Assembly (NCBI GenBank): GCA_002428085.1
Contig: DJAA01000023.1
Coordinates: 41,586 to 62,632 of the forward strand
DNA from: Sulfurimonas sp. UBA6014
Lineage (GTDB): Bacteria > Campylobacterota > Campylobacteria > Campylobacterales > Sulfurimonadaceae
Direction of reading: 5' to 3'
Length of the DNA stretch: 21,047 bases
Positions within the stretch are counted from its first letter, which is position 1. Each line of letters starts with the position of its first letter. The notes below the pieces were generated by a model. It ran no database searches. It was not told the origin of the DNA and worked only from the letters and a program-made list of their open reading frames with translations. Of the stretch, positions 1 through 6,298 are shown in pieces. Position numbers and translations under genes: made by a program.

Positions 1-3
1 CAT
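1..3 (-). other. Possible start codon of a gene leaving the window
   Basis: On the minus strand the window ends in TAAGGAGTGATG. This is a full Shine-Dalgarno sequence (AAGGAG, positions 6-11) only two bases before an ATG at 3-1. That spacing is shorter than usual, so the true start may lie just outside the window, or this ATG may be used. No coding sequence is visible, so the product is unknown. The 187 nt upstream hold a small inverted repeat (20-36) and a hairpin (146-174), described separately. Confidence 0.3.
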
Positions 4-19
4 CACTCCTTACAACACT

Positions 20-36
20 GTGTGAATACTTCACAC
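20..36. promoter_or_regulatory. 17-bp inverted repeat ahead of the left-edge gene
   Basis: GTGTGAA, a 3-base spacer, then TTCACAC form a perfect 7-bp inverted repeat. It sits 8 bases upstream of the AAGGAG at 6-11 on the minus strand. It resembles CRP/FNR-family half-sites (TGTGA and TCACA), but their spacing here is five bases, not the usual six. It could be an operator for another dimeric regulator, or a hairpin in the mRNA leader close to the ribosome binding site. Confidence 0.35.
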
Positions 37-145
37 TTTACAAAATATCTATCAAAATTTGCATCATTATTTTTAAATTAAGATTAGAGAGTAAGGGCAA
101 GCAGATTATTTTTATATAAGAAAACTAGGGTATTATTGTATTTAT

Positions 146-174
146 AAACGATCTTCCTGGTGTGTTGATCGTTT
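146..174 (-). terminator. Hairpin downstream of the hisF-rlmN cluster
   Basis: AAACGATC (146-153) and GATCGTTT (167-174) pair over 8 bp around a 13-base loop, starting 16 nt beyond the stop codon of the small membrane peptide gene. The run after the stem on the minus strand is AT-rich but not a proper U-tract. It may be a weak terminator or an mRNA 3'-end hairpin. Confidence 0.35.
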
Positions 175-190
175 TACTTGCGTTGTCGTT

Positions 191-286
191 TCAATCTTTT
201 TTTGTAGCTACAATAAAGAAGCCAACTGCTCCTATGACAAATACTACTGTTACAAATATAAGCTGAAATATTTCTAAACCGTCCAT
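191..286 (-). CDS. 31-residue single-pass membrane peptide, coupled to rlmN
   Basis: This short frame encodes 31 residues. It starts MDGLEIFQLIFVTVVFVIGA, continues with a hydrophobic stretch to about residue 27, and ends in a charged TKKD tail. It has one predicted transmembrane helix and no other domain. The ATG (286-284) lies inside the last codons of rlmN in another frame, overlapping it by 13 nt. It is preceded by AAGGAG seven bases upstream, which is strong start evidence and suggests translational coupling to rlmN. From memory, Campylobacter jejuni carries a small hydrophobic protein gene beside its rlmN, so this may be a conserved pair. Function is unknown; a small regulatory or accessory membrane peptide is the reasonable guess. 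The call rests on the ribosome binding site, the protein-like composition and the likely synteny. Confidence 0.65.
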   Translation of the reverse strand: MDGLEIFQLIFVTVVFVIGAVGFFIVATKKD

Positions 287-1362
287 TCAATCTCTCCTTC
301 TATTTTTTCTTTAAGTTGACCGCATGCCGCACTAATATCAATGCCTTTGGAATCACGTATGGTACATAAAAGGCCATGATTTACCAAATACTCTTGAAAA
401 GCTACCATATCAGCCCTTGATGGTCTTTCATACAGTGTTCCCGGATAAGGATTAAAATAAATTAGGTTTACTTTTGCTTTGATGTCTGTTAAAAGTTTTA
501 CCAGTTTTTTTGCAGAGGCTATATCGTCATTTTTATTCTTAATAACCAGATACTCAAACATAACTCTTTTTCTCGTGTCAATCGGAAAGCGTTTTACAGC
601 TTCTATAATGGAAGATATATTATGTGCTTTATTCATAGGAATAAGTTCAGTTCTGAGTTTGTCATCTACCGCATGCAGAGAGATTGCTATATGAACGCCT
701 AAATCCATCGCGCCAAGCATGTCAATTTTATTGCTCAGTCCGCTAGTAGAGACAGTTTGGCGTTTTCCGCTTATGCAAAGCCCTTCTTCTTCTTGAAAAA
801 TTTTTATAGCTTTTGTAAGGTTATCTAAATTGTCAAGAGGTTCGCCCATTCCCATATAAACAATGTTTATTTTTCTATTATGTTTATGGTCGTTGTCCCG
901 CTTGAGTGTTACGGCTTGCGCAACTATTTCTCCGGCAGTTAAATTTCTTGTAAAGCCGCCTTTGGCAGTTAAACAAAATGTGCAGCCAACTTTGCATCCA
1001 ACTTGTGTTGAAATACAAATGGTATATTTTGCTTCATGTGTAACTTCACCACTCTCATCAAGTTGCGCCTCTTTCATCTTAAGCCAAACAGCTTCTATCG
1101 TTTTGCCGTCTTGCATACGTAAAAGATATTTGATTGTTCCATCGCTGGATTCTTCTTTGTTAAGTATCGTGAGTGGATTTACAACAAATTTTTCTGCAAG
1201 TTCTTCTTTTAAAGCTTTGGGAATATTTTTCATATCATCAAAACTTTGAGCATACTGATGGTAAATCCAGCCAAAGATTTGTTTGGCACGAAAGGATGGC
1301 TTAATCAGTTCCATAAGTTCTTTTTGAGTAAAGTCAAATAAGGACGGTTTTGTTAGATTCAT
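274..1362 (-). CDS. rlmN: Dual-specificity rRNA/tRNA adenine-C2 methyltransferase RlmN
   Basis: RlmN is a cytoplasmic radical-SAM enzyme that methylates C2 of A2503 in 23S rRNA, and A37 of some tRNAs, affecting decoding accuracy. The 362-residue protein has the expected length. The CxxxCxxC iron-sulfur motif is at C123, C127 and C130 (GCKVGCTFC), followed by GGFTRNLTAGEI. A GMGEPLDN SAM-binding segment is at about 171-178. C116 and C347 (AACGQL) match the family's two catalytic cysteines, one of which carries the methyl group. The start ATG overlaps the TGA of the preceding phosphorylase-like gene as ATGA, so translation is probably coupled. A ribosome binding site is only weakly placed (AAGGAA about 12 nt upstream). 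Its 3' end contains the start and ribosome binding site of a small membrane peptide gene. Confidence 0.97.
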   Translation of the reverse strand: MNLTKPSLFDFTQKELMELIKPSFRAKQIFGWIYHQYAQSFDDMKNIPKALKEELAEKFVVNPLTILNKEESSDGTIKYLLRMQDGKTIEAVWLKMKEAQLDESGEVTHEAKYTICISTQVGCKVGCTFCLTAKGGFTRNLTAGEIVAQAVTLKRDNDHKHNRKINIVYMGMGEPLDNLDNLTKAIKIFQEEEGLCISGKRQTVSTSGLSNKIDMLGAMDLGVHIAISLHAVDDKLRTELIPMNKAHNISSIIEAVKRFPIDTRKRVMFEYLVIKNKNDDIASAKKLVKLLTDIKAKVNLIYFNPYPGTLYERPSRADMVAFQEYLVNHGLLCTIRDSKGIDISAACGQLKEKIEGEIEWTV

Positions 1363-1901
1363 AAAGAAGTGAGTTCCTTAATTCGTTTTTTTACATGCAA
1401 TGAAAGTAATTCTTTTGCCCGTTCATGATTTGCCAAGAACTCTTCATGAGCATTTTTATTCGTGTAGTTTGTTATACAAAAAACACCGCCTGCAGGAATA
1501 TTAAACTCTTGTGCCACTTTTAAAACAGCGAAAAACTCCATGTTTTCCAGGCCTATGCCAAGATTTAAAAACTTTTTTGTTAGCTCTTTGTTAGTAGAAA
1601 TATAGTTTGAAGAGTTAACTATTACGTCTTGTTTGTGAGTGGAGTTAGTAGAAACTACATTGTCAAGTGGAGTATATGCATCGTTAGATAAAAAAGAAAG
1701 TTCAATATTTGAAGCTGTTTTTGACTCAATAATATCAAAGATTTTGTGTGCACCATAACTGCCTGCAGAACCAACAAAAAGTAAAAACTCCGGTTTATCA
1801 AACAAGCAAAGTCTCGTGAGATTCATGGCAGTTTCTATAAGACCGACTCCCATCGGTTGTGCAAAACTAAATGTTTCATTATTGCCGGCGCATAGTATCA
1901 T
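1359..1901 (-). CDS. Shortened purine-nucleoside phosphorylase/MTAN-like protein
   Basis: The 180-residue protein resembles the PNP_UDP family (MTA/SAH nucleosidases and purine nucleoside phosphorylases). It has the GVG segment at 18-20, a GSAG phosphate/ribose-site turn at 44-47, and ENMEFFAV (119-126), which matches the ribose-binding Met-Glu motif. It is clearly shorter than the usual 230-240 residues, mainly because the N-terminal strands are missing. Where the family normally has the catalytic Ser-Asp, this protein reads CITNYTN (142-148), so Asn145 replaces Asp. It may have an altered substrate or no catalytic activity. The ATG follows the hisF stop with no gap (TAGATG), and its stop overlaps the rlmN start, so it is in a coupled operon. 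I recall a hypothetical gene at the same place beside rlmN in Campylobacter jejuni. Substrate unknown. Confidence 0.7.
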   Translation of the reverse strand: MILCAGNNETFSFAQPMGVGLIETAMNLTRLCLFDKPEFLLFVGSAGSYGAHKIFDIIESKTASNIELSFLSNDAYTPLDNVVSTNSTHKQDVIVNSSNYISTNKELTKKFLNLGIGLENMEFFAVLKVAQEFNIPAGGVFCITNYTNKNAHEEFLANHERAKELLSLHVKKRIKELTSL

Positions 1902-2660
1902 CTATAATCTAACCGGTATATTATTGGCATGCAAGTAACGTTTTAGATCCATAATATCTATCTCTTTGTAGTGAAAAATACTTGCTGCAAGGGCTGCGTC
2001 TGCGCCGTGTTCAAACGCTTCTTTTATATGTTGCATCGTTCCTGCTCCGCCACTTGCGATAATTGGTACATTTACAGCTTTGCTGATTTGCTCGGTTATA
2101 TTGAGCTCAAAGCCATTTTTTGTTCCATCAGTGTCCATTGAGGTAAGGAGAATTTCTCCGCTTCCTCGGTCAACTACTTCTTTTGCCCACTCAATCGCAT
2201 TAAGTCCAGTGTCAATACGACCGCCATTTAAAAAAACATGGTACTTTTGGCCAACACGTTTAACATCTATTGCAGTAACTATGCACTGTGCACCAAAACG
2301 CTTTGCACCCTCGTCTATGAGCTCTGGCCTTTTGATAGCCGCTGAATTGACACTCACTTTATCGCAGCCTACATTTAAAAGCTTGTAAATATCATCTAGT
2401 TTTCGAATGCCGCCACCGACAGTTAGGGGTATAAAAATCTCTTTTGCCACTCTTGCGACTATGTCAACAATCGTGTCTCTGTTATCACTAGAAGCGGTAA
2501 TGTCTAAAAATGTCAGCTCATCAGCACCCTCTTCATTGTAGCGACGTGCAACTTCTACGGGGTCGCCCGCATCTTTTAAGCCAACGAAGTTTACACCTTT
2601 GACGACGCGTCCATCTTTGACGTCAAGACAGGGGATGATTCTTTTTGCAAAATAGTTCAT
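1902..2660 (-). CDS. hisF: Imidazole glycerol phosphate synthase, cyclase subunit HisF
   Basis: HisF is the cyclase half of the HisH-HisF complex. It turns PRFAR plus ammonia into imidazole glycerol phosphate, for histidine, and AICAR, for purines. The 252 residues match the family length. It is a (beta/alpha)8 barrel with the catalytic aspartates at D13 (PCLDVKDGRVVKG) and D132 (TAIDVKR). Phosphate-binding segments VGGGI (81-85) and IIASGGAG near the C-terminus are present. hisH is not next to it here; the next genes are a phosphorylase-like gene and rlmN. A TATAAT box lies 33 nt upstream. There is no good Shine-Dalgarno sequence directly before the ATG (an AGG lies about 13 nt away), so initiation may be modest. 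Confidence 0.97.
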   Translation of the reverse strand: MNYFAKRIIPCLDVKDGRVVKGVNFVGLKDAGDPVEVARRYNEEGADELTFLDITASSDNRDTIVDIVARVAKEIFIPLTVGGGIRKLDDIYKLLNVGCDKVSVNSAAIKRPELIDEGAKRFGAQCIVTAIDVKRVGQKYHVFLNGGRIDTGLNAIEWAKEVVDRGSGEILLTSMDTDGTKNGFELNITEQISKAVNVPIIASGGAGTMQHIKEAFEHGADAALAASIFHYKEIDIMDLKRYLHANNIPVRL

Positions 2661-2692
2661 GGTTCATAGTTACCTAGATTTAATTATTTGAA

Positions 2693-2698
2693 ATTATA
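2693..2698 (-). promoter_or_regulatory. -10 box for the hisF cluster
   Basis: A perfect TATAAT on the minus strand sits 33 nt upstream of the hisF ATG, predicting a start site near 2686 and a 25-nt leader. No clear -35 is needed in Campylobacterota, where the -35 region is poorly conserved. Confidence 0.55.
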
Positions 2699-2739
2699 CA
2701 ACTTGGGGCTTATAGTTAGATTTGGTATTATCTTCAGGA

Positions 2740-2759
2740 AAAGTTTCACGTGAAACTTT
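2740..2759. other. parS-like ParB-binding site
   Basis: A perfect 20-bp palindrome, AAAGTTTCACGTGAAACTTT, lies in the intergenic region between divergent hisF and rsmA. Its central 14 bases GTTTCACGTGAAAC are identical to the core of the widely conserved parS consensus TGTTTCACGTGAAACA; only the outermost base on each side differs (A/T instead of T/A). parS sites are bound by ParB (Spo0J) and lie close to the replication origin, where they direct chromosome segregation. The first bases of the rsmA -10 box touch its right edge, so ParB binding could also influence that promoter. The match is seen directly; function as a ParB site is inferred. Confidence 0.8.
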
Positions 2760-2764
2760 ATAAT
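2759..2764 (+). promoter_or_regulatory. -10 box for rsmA-rnj
   Basis: A perfect TATAAT abuts the right arm of the parS-like palindrome and predicts a start near 2771, with a leader of about 50 nt before the rsmA ATG. This is inferred from sequence only. Confidence 0.45.
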
Positions 2765-2821
2765 TGATAAATTTTTAAACTTTTTTGCATATTGCCTTTT
2801 TGTAAGTAAAAATTAGATATT

Positions 2822-3664
2822 ATGACGTCCATGAATAAAAATAGCATTGTTGCTAAAAAGAAATTTGGACAAAATTTTTTAAAAGATGAAACAGTTTTAA
2901 GAAAAATCGTCGAAGCGATGCCCAAAAACGATAATAAAATCGTGGAAATTGGGCCTGGCTTAGGTGATTTAACTAAATTTTTAGTTGATGTCAAAAGTGT
3001 AGAAGCTTTTGAGGTAGATACCGATTTATGCAAATTGTTACAAAGTATATTTAAAGAAGAGATTGCCACCAAGCGGCTTCACATAAAATGTGGAGATGTA
3101 TTGAACGTTTGGCAGAGTAGCCTTATTGATGAGCCTTATGATTTGGTGGCTAATTTGCCCTATTATATAGCGACAAACATCATTTTAAAAGCACTCGCAG
3201 ATCCAATGTGTAAAAATATACTTGTAATGGTACAACTTGAAGTAGCAGAAAAATTTTGCGCTACACATGGGGAAAAAGTATTTGGTTCTTTGAGTGTCAT
3301 AACTCAGAGTTTAGGGGATGCTCACATTGTTGTGAATGTCCCTCCAACTGCGTTTGAACCACAGCCAAAAATAAATTCTGCTGTTTTTTTGATAACAAAA
3401 AGAGAAAATAGATTTCATAGTGAATTTGAAGATATGCTTAAAATCGCATTTAAGCAGCCTAGAAAAACTCTTATGAAAAATCTCTCTGTTGTTTATGATA
3501 AAAACTTACTTCAAGAAGCTTATGAAAAGCTGGACTTTGCATTGACCGTTCGACCTCATCAAGTTTCTACCGCTGACTATCACCAACTCTATACTATAAC
3601 AAGGAGTTTGGATGACAGAAGAGAATCAGGGGACACAAGAGAGCAACCCTCAGGAAAATCGTAA
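2822..3664 (+). CDS. rsmA: 16S rRNA dimethyladenosine transferase RsmA (KsgA)
   Basis: RsmA dimethylates A1518 and A1519 of 16S rRNA late in small-subunit assembly, using SAM. The N-terminus KKKFGQNFL (12-20) is the family signature. The SAM-binding motif is VEIGPGLGDLT (41-51), an acidic ribose-binding residue follows in the FEVD segment (63-66), and the catalytic NLPY motif is at 111-114. The protein is 280 residues, slightly longer than usual. The last 15 or so residues (DDRRESGDTREQ...) look like read-through into the next gene, because the frame runs 53 nt into rnj. The start is uncertain: ATG at 2822 and ATG at 2831 are both in frame, and neither has a clear Shine-Dalgarno sequence. It is the first gene of an rsmA-rnj operon, a pairing known in other Campylobacterota. 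Confidence 0.96.
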   Translation: MTSMNKNSIVAKKKFGQNFLKDETVLRKIVEAMPKNDNKIVEIGPGLGDLTKFLVDVKSVEAFEVDTDLCKLLQSIFKEEIATKRLHIKCGDVLNVWQSSLIDEPYDLVANLPYYIATNIILKALADPMCKNILVMVQLEVAEKFCATHGEKVFGSLSVITQSLGDAHIVVNVPPTAFEPQPKINSAVFLITKRENRFHSEFEDMLKIAFKQPRKTLMKNLSVVYDKNLLQEAYEKLDFALTVRPHQVSTADYHQLYTITRSLDDRRESGDTREQPSGKS

Positions 3665-5567
3665 ACCAAATACAAACAGACGACCGCACACCAACAATAA
3701 CAATCGCAGACCTAATGAGAATGCAAAAACAGGGGAAAAAACAGATGCCTCTAAGTCGGGGAATCCTCAAAACAGAACAAAAAGTAGTAGCAAAAATCGT
3801 AATCAACGCACCCCTACACCAATTGATGAAAATTTAAGAGCATATGTTGCTAAAAATCAAGAGGCTCACAAGCAAAGACTCAATCCTCATTATAAATTAG
3901 ATTTGAATTCTTCAGCAAAAATTCGTATAACGCCCCTTGGTGGACTTGGTGAAATCGGTGGAAATATTACCGTCATAGAAACTGATAAAGAGGCAATTTT
4001 AGTCGATGTTGGAATGAGTTTTCCTGATGAAGATATGCATGGTGTTGATATTTTAATTCCTGATTTTTCTTATATACGCGAGATTAAACATAAAATCGTT
4101 GCAGTGATTATCACGCACGCGCACGAAGATCATATTGGTGCTATGCCTTATCTCTATAAAGAGATGCAATTCCCTATTTATGGAACATCTCTTCCTCTTG
4201 CCATGATTGGTGCTAAGTTTGATGAACATCATATTAAAGAGTTCAGAAAATTTTTTAATCCGATTCAAAAAAGAGATATTGTGCAAGTAGGAGAAGATTT
4301 TCAAATAGAGTGGATGCACATGACGCACTCTATTGTTGATTCCTCATCTTTGGCTATTACTACAAAAGCAGGAACGCTCATTCATACGGGTGATTTTAAA
4401 ATAGATCATACTCCAGTTGATGGGTATACTGCCGATTTGCATAGACTAGCTCATTATGGAGAAAAAGGTGTTTTATGTTTGATGAGCGATTCAACAAACT
4501 CTTACAATACCATTCCAACAGGCTCAGAACTGAGTGTAGGACCTGCGCTTGAGCGTGTTTTTGCAAAAGCTGAGGGGAGGGTAATTCTCTCTACATTTAG
4601 CTCAAATATTCACCGTGTACAACAGGCCATACAGTATGGAATTAAATTTGGTCGTAAAGTTTGTATTATTGGCCGTTCAATGGAGAGAAACTTAGAGCTA
4701 GCTATGCAATATGACTATGTAAAATTTCCAAAAAATATTTTTGTTGATGCAGATGAAGTGACCAGACTCAATGACAAAGAGGTCCTAATCGTAACGACTG
4801 GTTCACAAGGTGAGCCAAACTCGGCACTTTTTCGAATGTCTATTGGTGAACATAGACACATCAAAATCAAACCTACGGATTTGATAATCCTCTCCTCTCG
4901 CGCAATTCCAGGAAATGAAAACTCTATCTCTGCGATGCTCAATCATCTTCAGCGTGCAGGGGCAGATGTAGCGAGAGATAAAGAGATTCACGTCTCTGGG
5001 CATGCTTCCATAGAAGAGCAAAAACTTATGCTTCGTTTAGTCAATCCTAAGTTTTTCTTGCCTATTCACGGAGAGTATAACCATGTCATGAAGCATAGAG
5101 AAACTGGCATCATGTGTGGTGTTCCTGAGAGAAATATTATACTTATGACTGATGGTGAGCAGATAGAAGTTGCCCCTAAATATATGAGAAAAGTAAAAAC
5201 TGTGAAGACGGGTAAAACTTACATAGATAATCAAAACAACCATCAAATTGAAGACGATATCATACTGGATCGTCAAAAACTTGCCTCAGACGGTATCGTC
5301 ATGCTTGTTGTGCAGGTTGATGGAAAAACATCTAAAATGATATTGAAACCTAATGTTACTACATTTGGAATAGTTGCCGACAAGCAAGACAAAGCATTTG
5401 CCAAAGAGATGGAAGAGGTATTAGAACACTTTTTAATTCATCTAAAAGAGGGGATGATTGAAAATTCAAGAGCACTTGAGAATGATCTTCGTCAAATTGT
5501 TAGAAAGCATATTTATAGAAAAATGAAAAGATATCCACTTATTGTTCCTCACGTTCTCGTATCTTAG
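3612..5567 (+). CDS. rnj: Ribonuclease J
   Basis: RNase J is a metallo-beta-lactamase/beta-CASP nuclease with 5'-3' exonuclease and endonuclease activity, and is central to mRNA decay in Campylobacterota. In Helicobacter pylori it works with the DEAD-box helicase RhpA. The 651-residue protein has a disordered Asn/Gln/Arg/Thr/Pro-rich tail (about 1-70). The catalytic core follows, with HAHEDH at 169-174, H239 and HTGDF at 258-262. The beta-CASP part includes TTGSQGEP (395-402), SGHAS (462-466) and HGEYNH (486-491), and a C-terminal dimerisation/KH-like part ends near VLVS. The start at 3612 is well supported by AAGGAG at 3601-3606, even though it lies inside rsmA. A strong terminator follows. 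The acidic/basic-poor, Asn-rich tail resembles the H. pylori extension in position, not obviously in sequence. Confidence 0.96.
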   Translation: MTEENQGTQESNPQENRKPNTNRRPHTNNNNRRPNENAKTGEKTDASKSGNPQNRTKSSSKNRNQRTPTPIDENLRAYVAKNQEAHKQRLNPHYKLDLNSSAKIRITPLGGLGEIGGNITVIETDKEAILVDVGMSFPDEDMHGVDILIPDFSYIREIKHKIVAVIITHAHEDHIGAMPYLYKEMQFPIYGTSLPLAMIGAKFDEHHIKEFRKFFNPIQKRDIVQVGEDFQIEWMHMTHSIVDSSSLAITTKAGTLIHTGDFKIDHTPVDGYTADLHRLAHYGEKGVLCLMSDSTNSYNTIPTGSELSVGPALERVFAKAEGRVILSTFSSNIHRVQQAIQYGIKFGRKVCIIGRSMERNLELAMQYDYVKFPKNIFVDADEVTRLNDKEVLIVTTGSQGEPNSALFRMSIGEHRHIKIKPTDLIILSSRAIPGNENSISAMLNHLQRAGADVARDKEIHVSGHASIEEQKLMLRLVNPKFFLPIHGEYNHVMKHRETGIMCGVPERNIILMTDGEQIEVAPKYMRKVKTVKTGKTYIDNQNNHQIEDDIILDRQKLASDGIVMLVVQVDGKTSKMILKPNVTTFGIVADKQDKAFAKEMEEVLEHFLIHLKEGMIENSRALENDLRQIVRKHIYRKMKRYPLIVPHVLVS

Positions 5568-5583
5568 CTAGCGTTAAAATTTC

Positions 5584-5624
5584 TGAAATGTGCAGTTTTA
5601 TTGCACATTTCAATCATCTTTTTT
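5584..5624 (+). terminator. Intrinsic terminator of rsmA-rnj
   Basis: An 11-bp perfect stem (TGAAATGTGCA at 5584-5594, TGCACATTTCA at 5602-5612) with a 7-base loop is followed by ATCATCTTTTTT. It starts 16 nt after the rnj stop codon. Stem length and U-run make this a convincing terminator. Confidence 0.85.
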
Positions 5625-5679
5625 AGAGCCTAAACTAGAAAATAAAATACATTATGTTCTCAGCAATTTCGTGCTATTG

Positions 5680-5685
5680 TATCAT
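5680..5685 (+). promoter_or_regulatory. Candidate -10 box for folE-fliI
   Basis: TATCAT, one mismatch to TATAAT, predicts a transcript starting near 5692. That lies inside the longest possible folE frame but fits the TTG start at 5711 with an AAAGG ribosome binding site between them. Confidence 0.4.
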
Positions 5686-5710
5686 CATAAAAAGTTCAAA
5701 GGTAGACCTA

Positions 5711-6292
5711 TTGTCAGATAATAATACAGATTTTGAAAATGCAGTAAGAAAAATGATGTTGCATGTTGGTGAAAATCCGCAAAGAGAAGGACTTTTAGAG
5801 ACTCCACAAAGAGTAAGAAAGGCGTATGAATTTATATACGGTGGCTACAAAGAAAATCCTAAAGAGATTTTAGAAAAGGCACTTTTTACAAGCTCTAATG
5901 ATGAAATGGTTCTTATAAAAGACATAGAATTTTACTCTACATGTGAACATCACTTGTTGCCTATAATCGGTCGTGTTCATGTGGCATATATCCCTAATGG
6001 AAAGGTTGTGGGACTCTCAAAAATTCCTCGCGTAGTCGATGTTTTTGCCCGTCGTATGCAGATTCAAGAGCAGCTCACAGAGCAGATTGCAGATGCTATT
6101 ATGGATGCCATAGCGCCAAAAGGTGTCGCAGTTGTTATTGCAGCACGTCATATGTGTATGGAGATGCGGGGCGTTGAGAAAATAAACTCTACGACAACCT
6201 CTTCAGCGCTTCGTGGACTGTTTAAAAAAGATGAAAAAACAAGAAGTGAATTTTTTTCTCTTATAAACTCGCCATCGGGAACGCGTTACTAA
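5711..6292 (+). CDS. folE: GTP cyclohydrolase I (FolE)
   Basis: FolE converts GTP to 7,8-dihydroneopterin triphosphate, the first step of folate and other pterin synthesis; the enzyme is a homodecamer with zinc. I choose the TTG at 5711 (193 residues). AAAGG lies about eight bases upstream, a -10-like TATCAT lies before that, and the family length is near 190. The alternative ATG at 5654 would add 19 residues (MFSAISCYCIIIKSSKVDL) that do not resemble FolE and have no ribosome binding site. In the 193-residue numbering the zinc ligands are C78 and H81 (STCEHHLLP) and C149 (ARHMCMEMRG). The substrate-binding GLSKIPR and the QEQLTEQIA segments are intact. fliI starts six bases after its stop, so the two are probably co-transcribed. 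Confidence 0.93.
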   Translation: MSDNNTDFENAVRKMMLHVGENPQREGLLETPQRVRKAYEFIYGGYKENPKEILEKALFTSSNDEMVLIKDIEFYSTCEHHLLPIIGRVHVAYIPNGKVVGLSKIPRVVDVFARRMQIQEQLTEQIADAIMDAIAPKGVAVVIAARHMCMEMRGVEKINSTTTSSALRGLFKKDEKTRSEFFSLINSPSGTRY

Positions 6293-6298
6293 TCCCTC

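Noticed and set aside
20..36. Reading the inverted repeat as a standard CRP/FNR site
   Set aside because: Half-sites TGTGA and TCACA are separated by five bases, not six, so the dimer spacing is wrong; kept only as a generic inverted repeat.
863..1249. 128-codon plus-strand frame across rlmN
   Set aside because: Antisense shadow of the conserved rlmN coding sequence; composition (Ser/Cys/Phe-rich) is typical of such shadows.
2622..2667. Short upstream frame (14 codons, MNHELFCKKNHPLS) with an ATG seven bases before the hisF start
   Set aside because: Only two His codons and no attenuator-like hairpins, so no support for a histidine leader peptide; it is probably chance.
2758..3072. 104-codon frame on the minus strand over the start of rsmA
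   Set aside because: Low-complexity shadow of a well-recognised rsmA gene, with no ribosome binding site.
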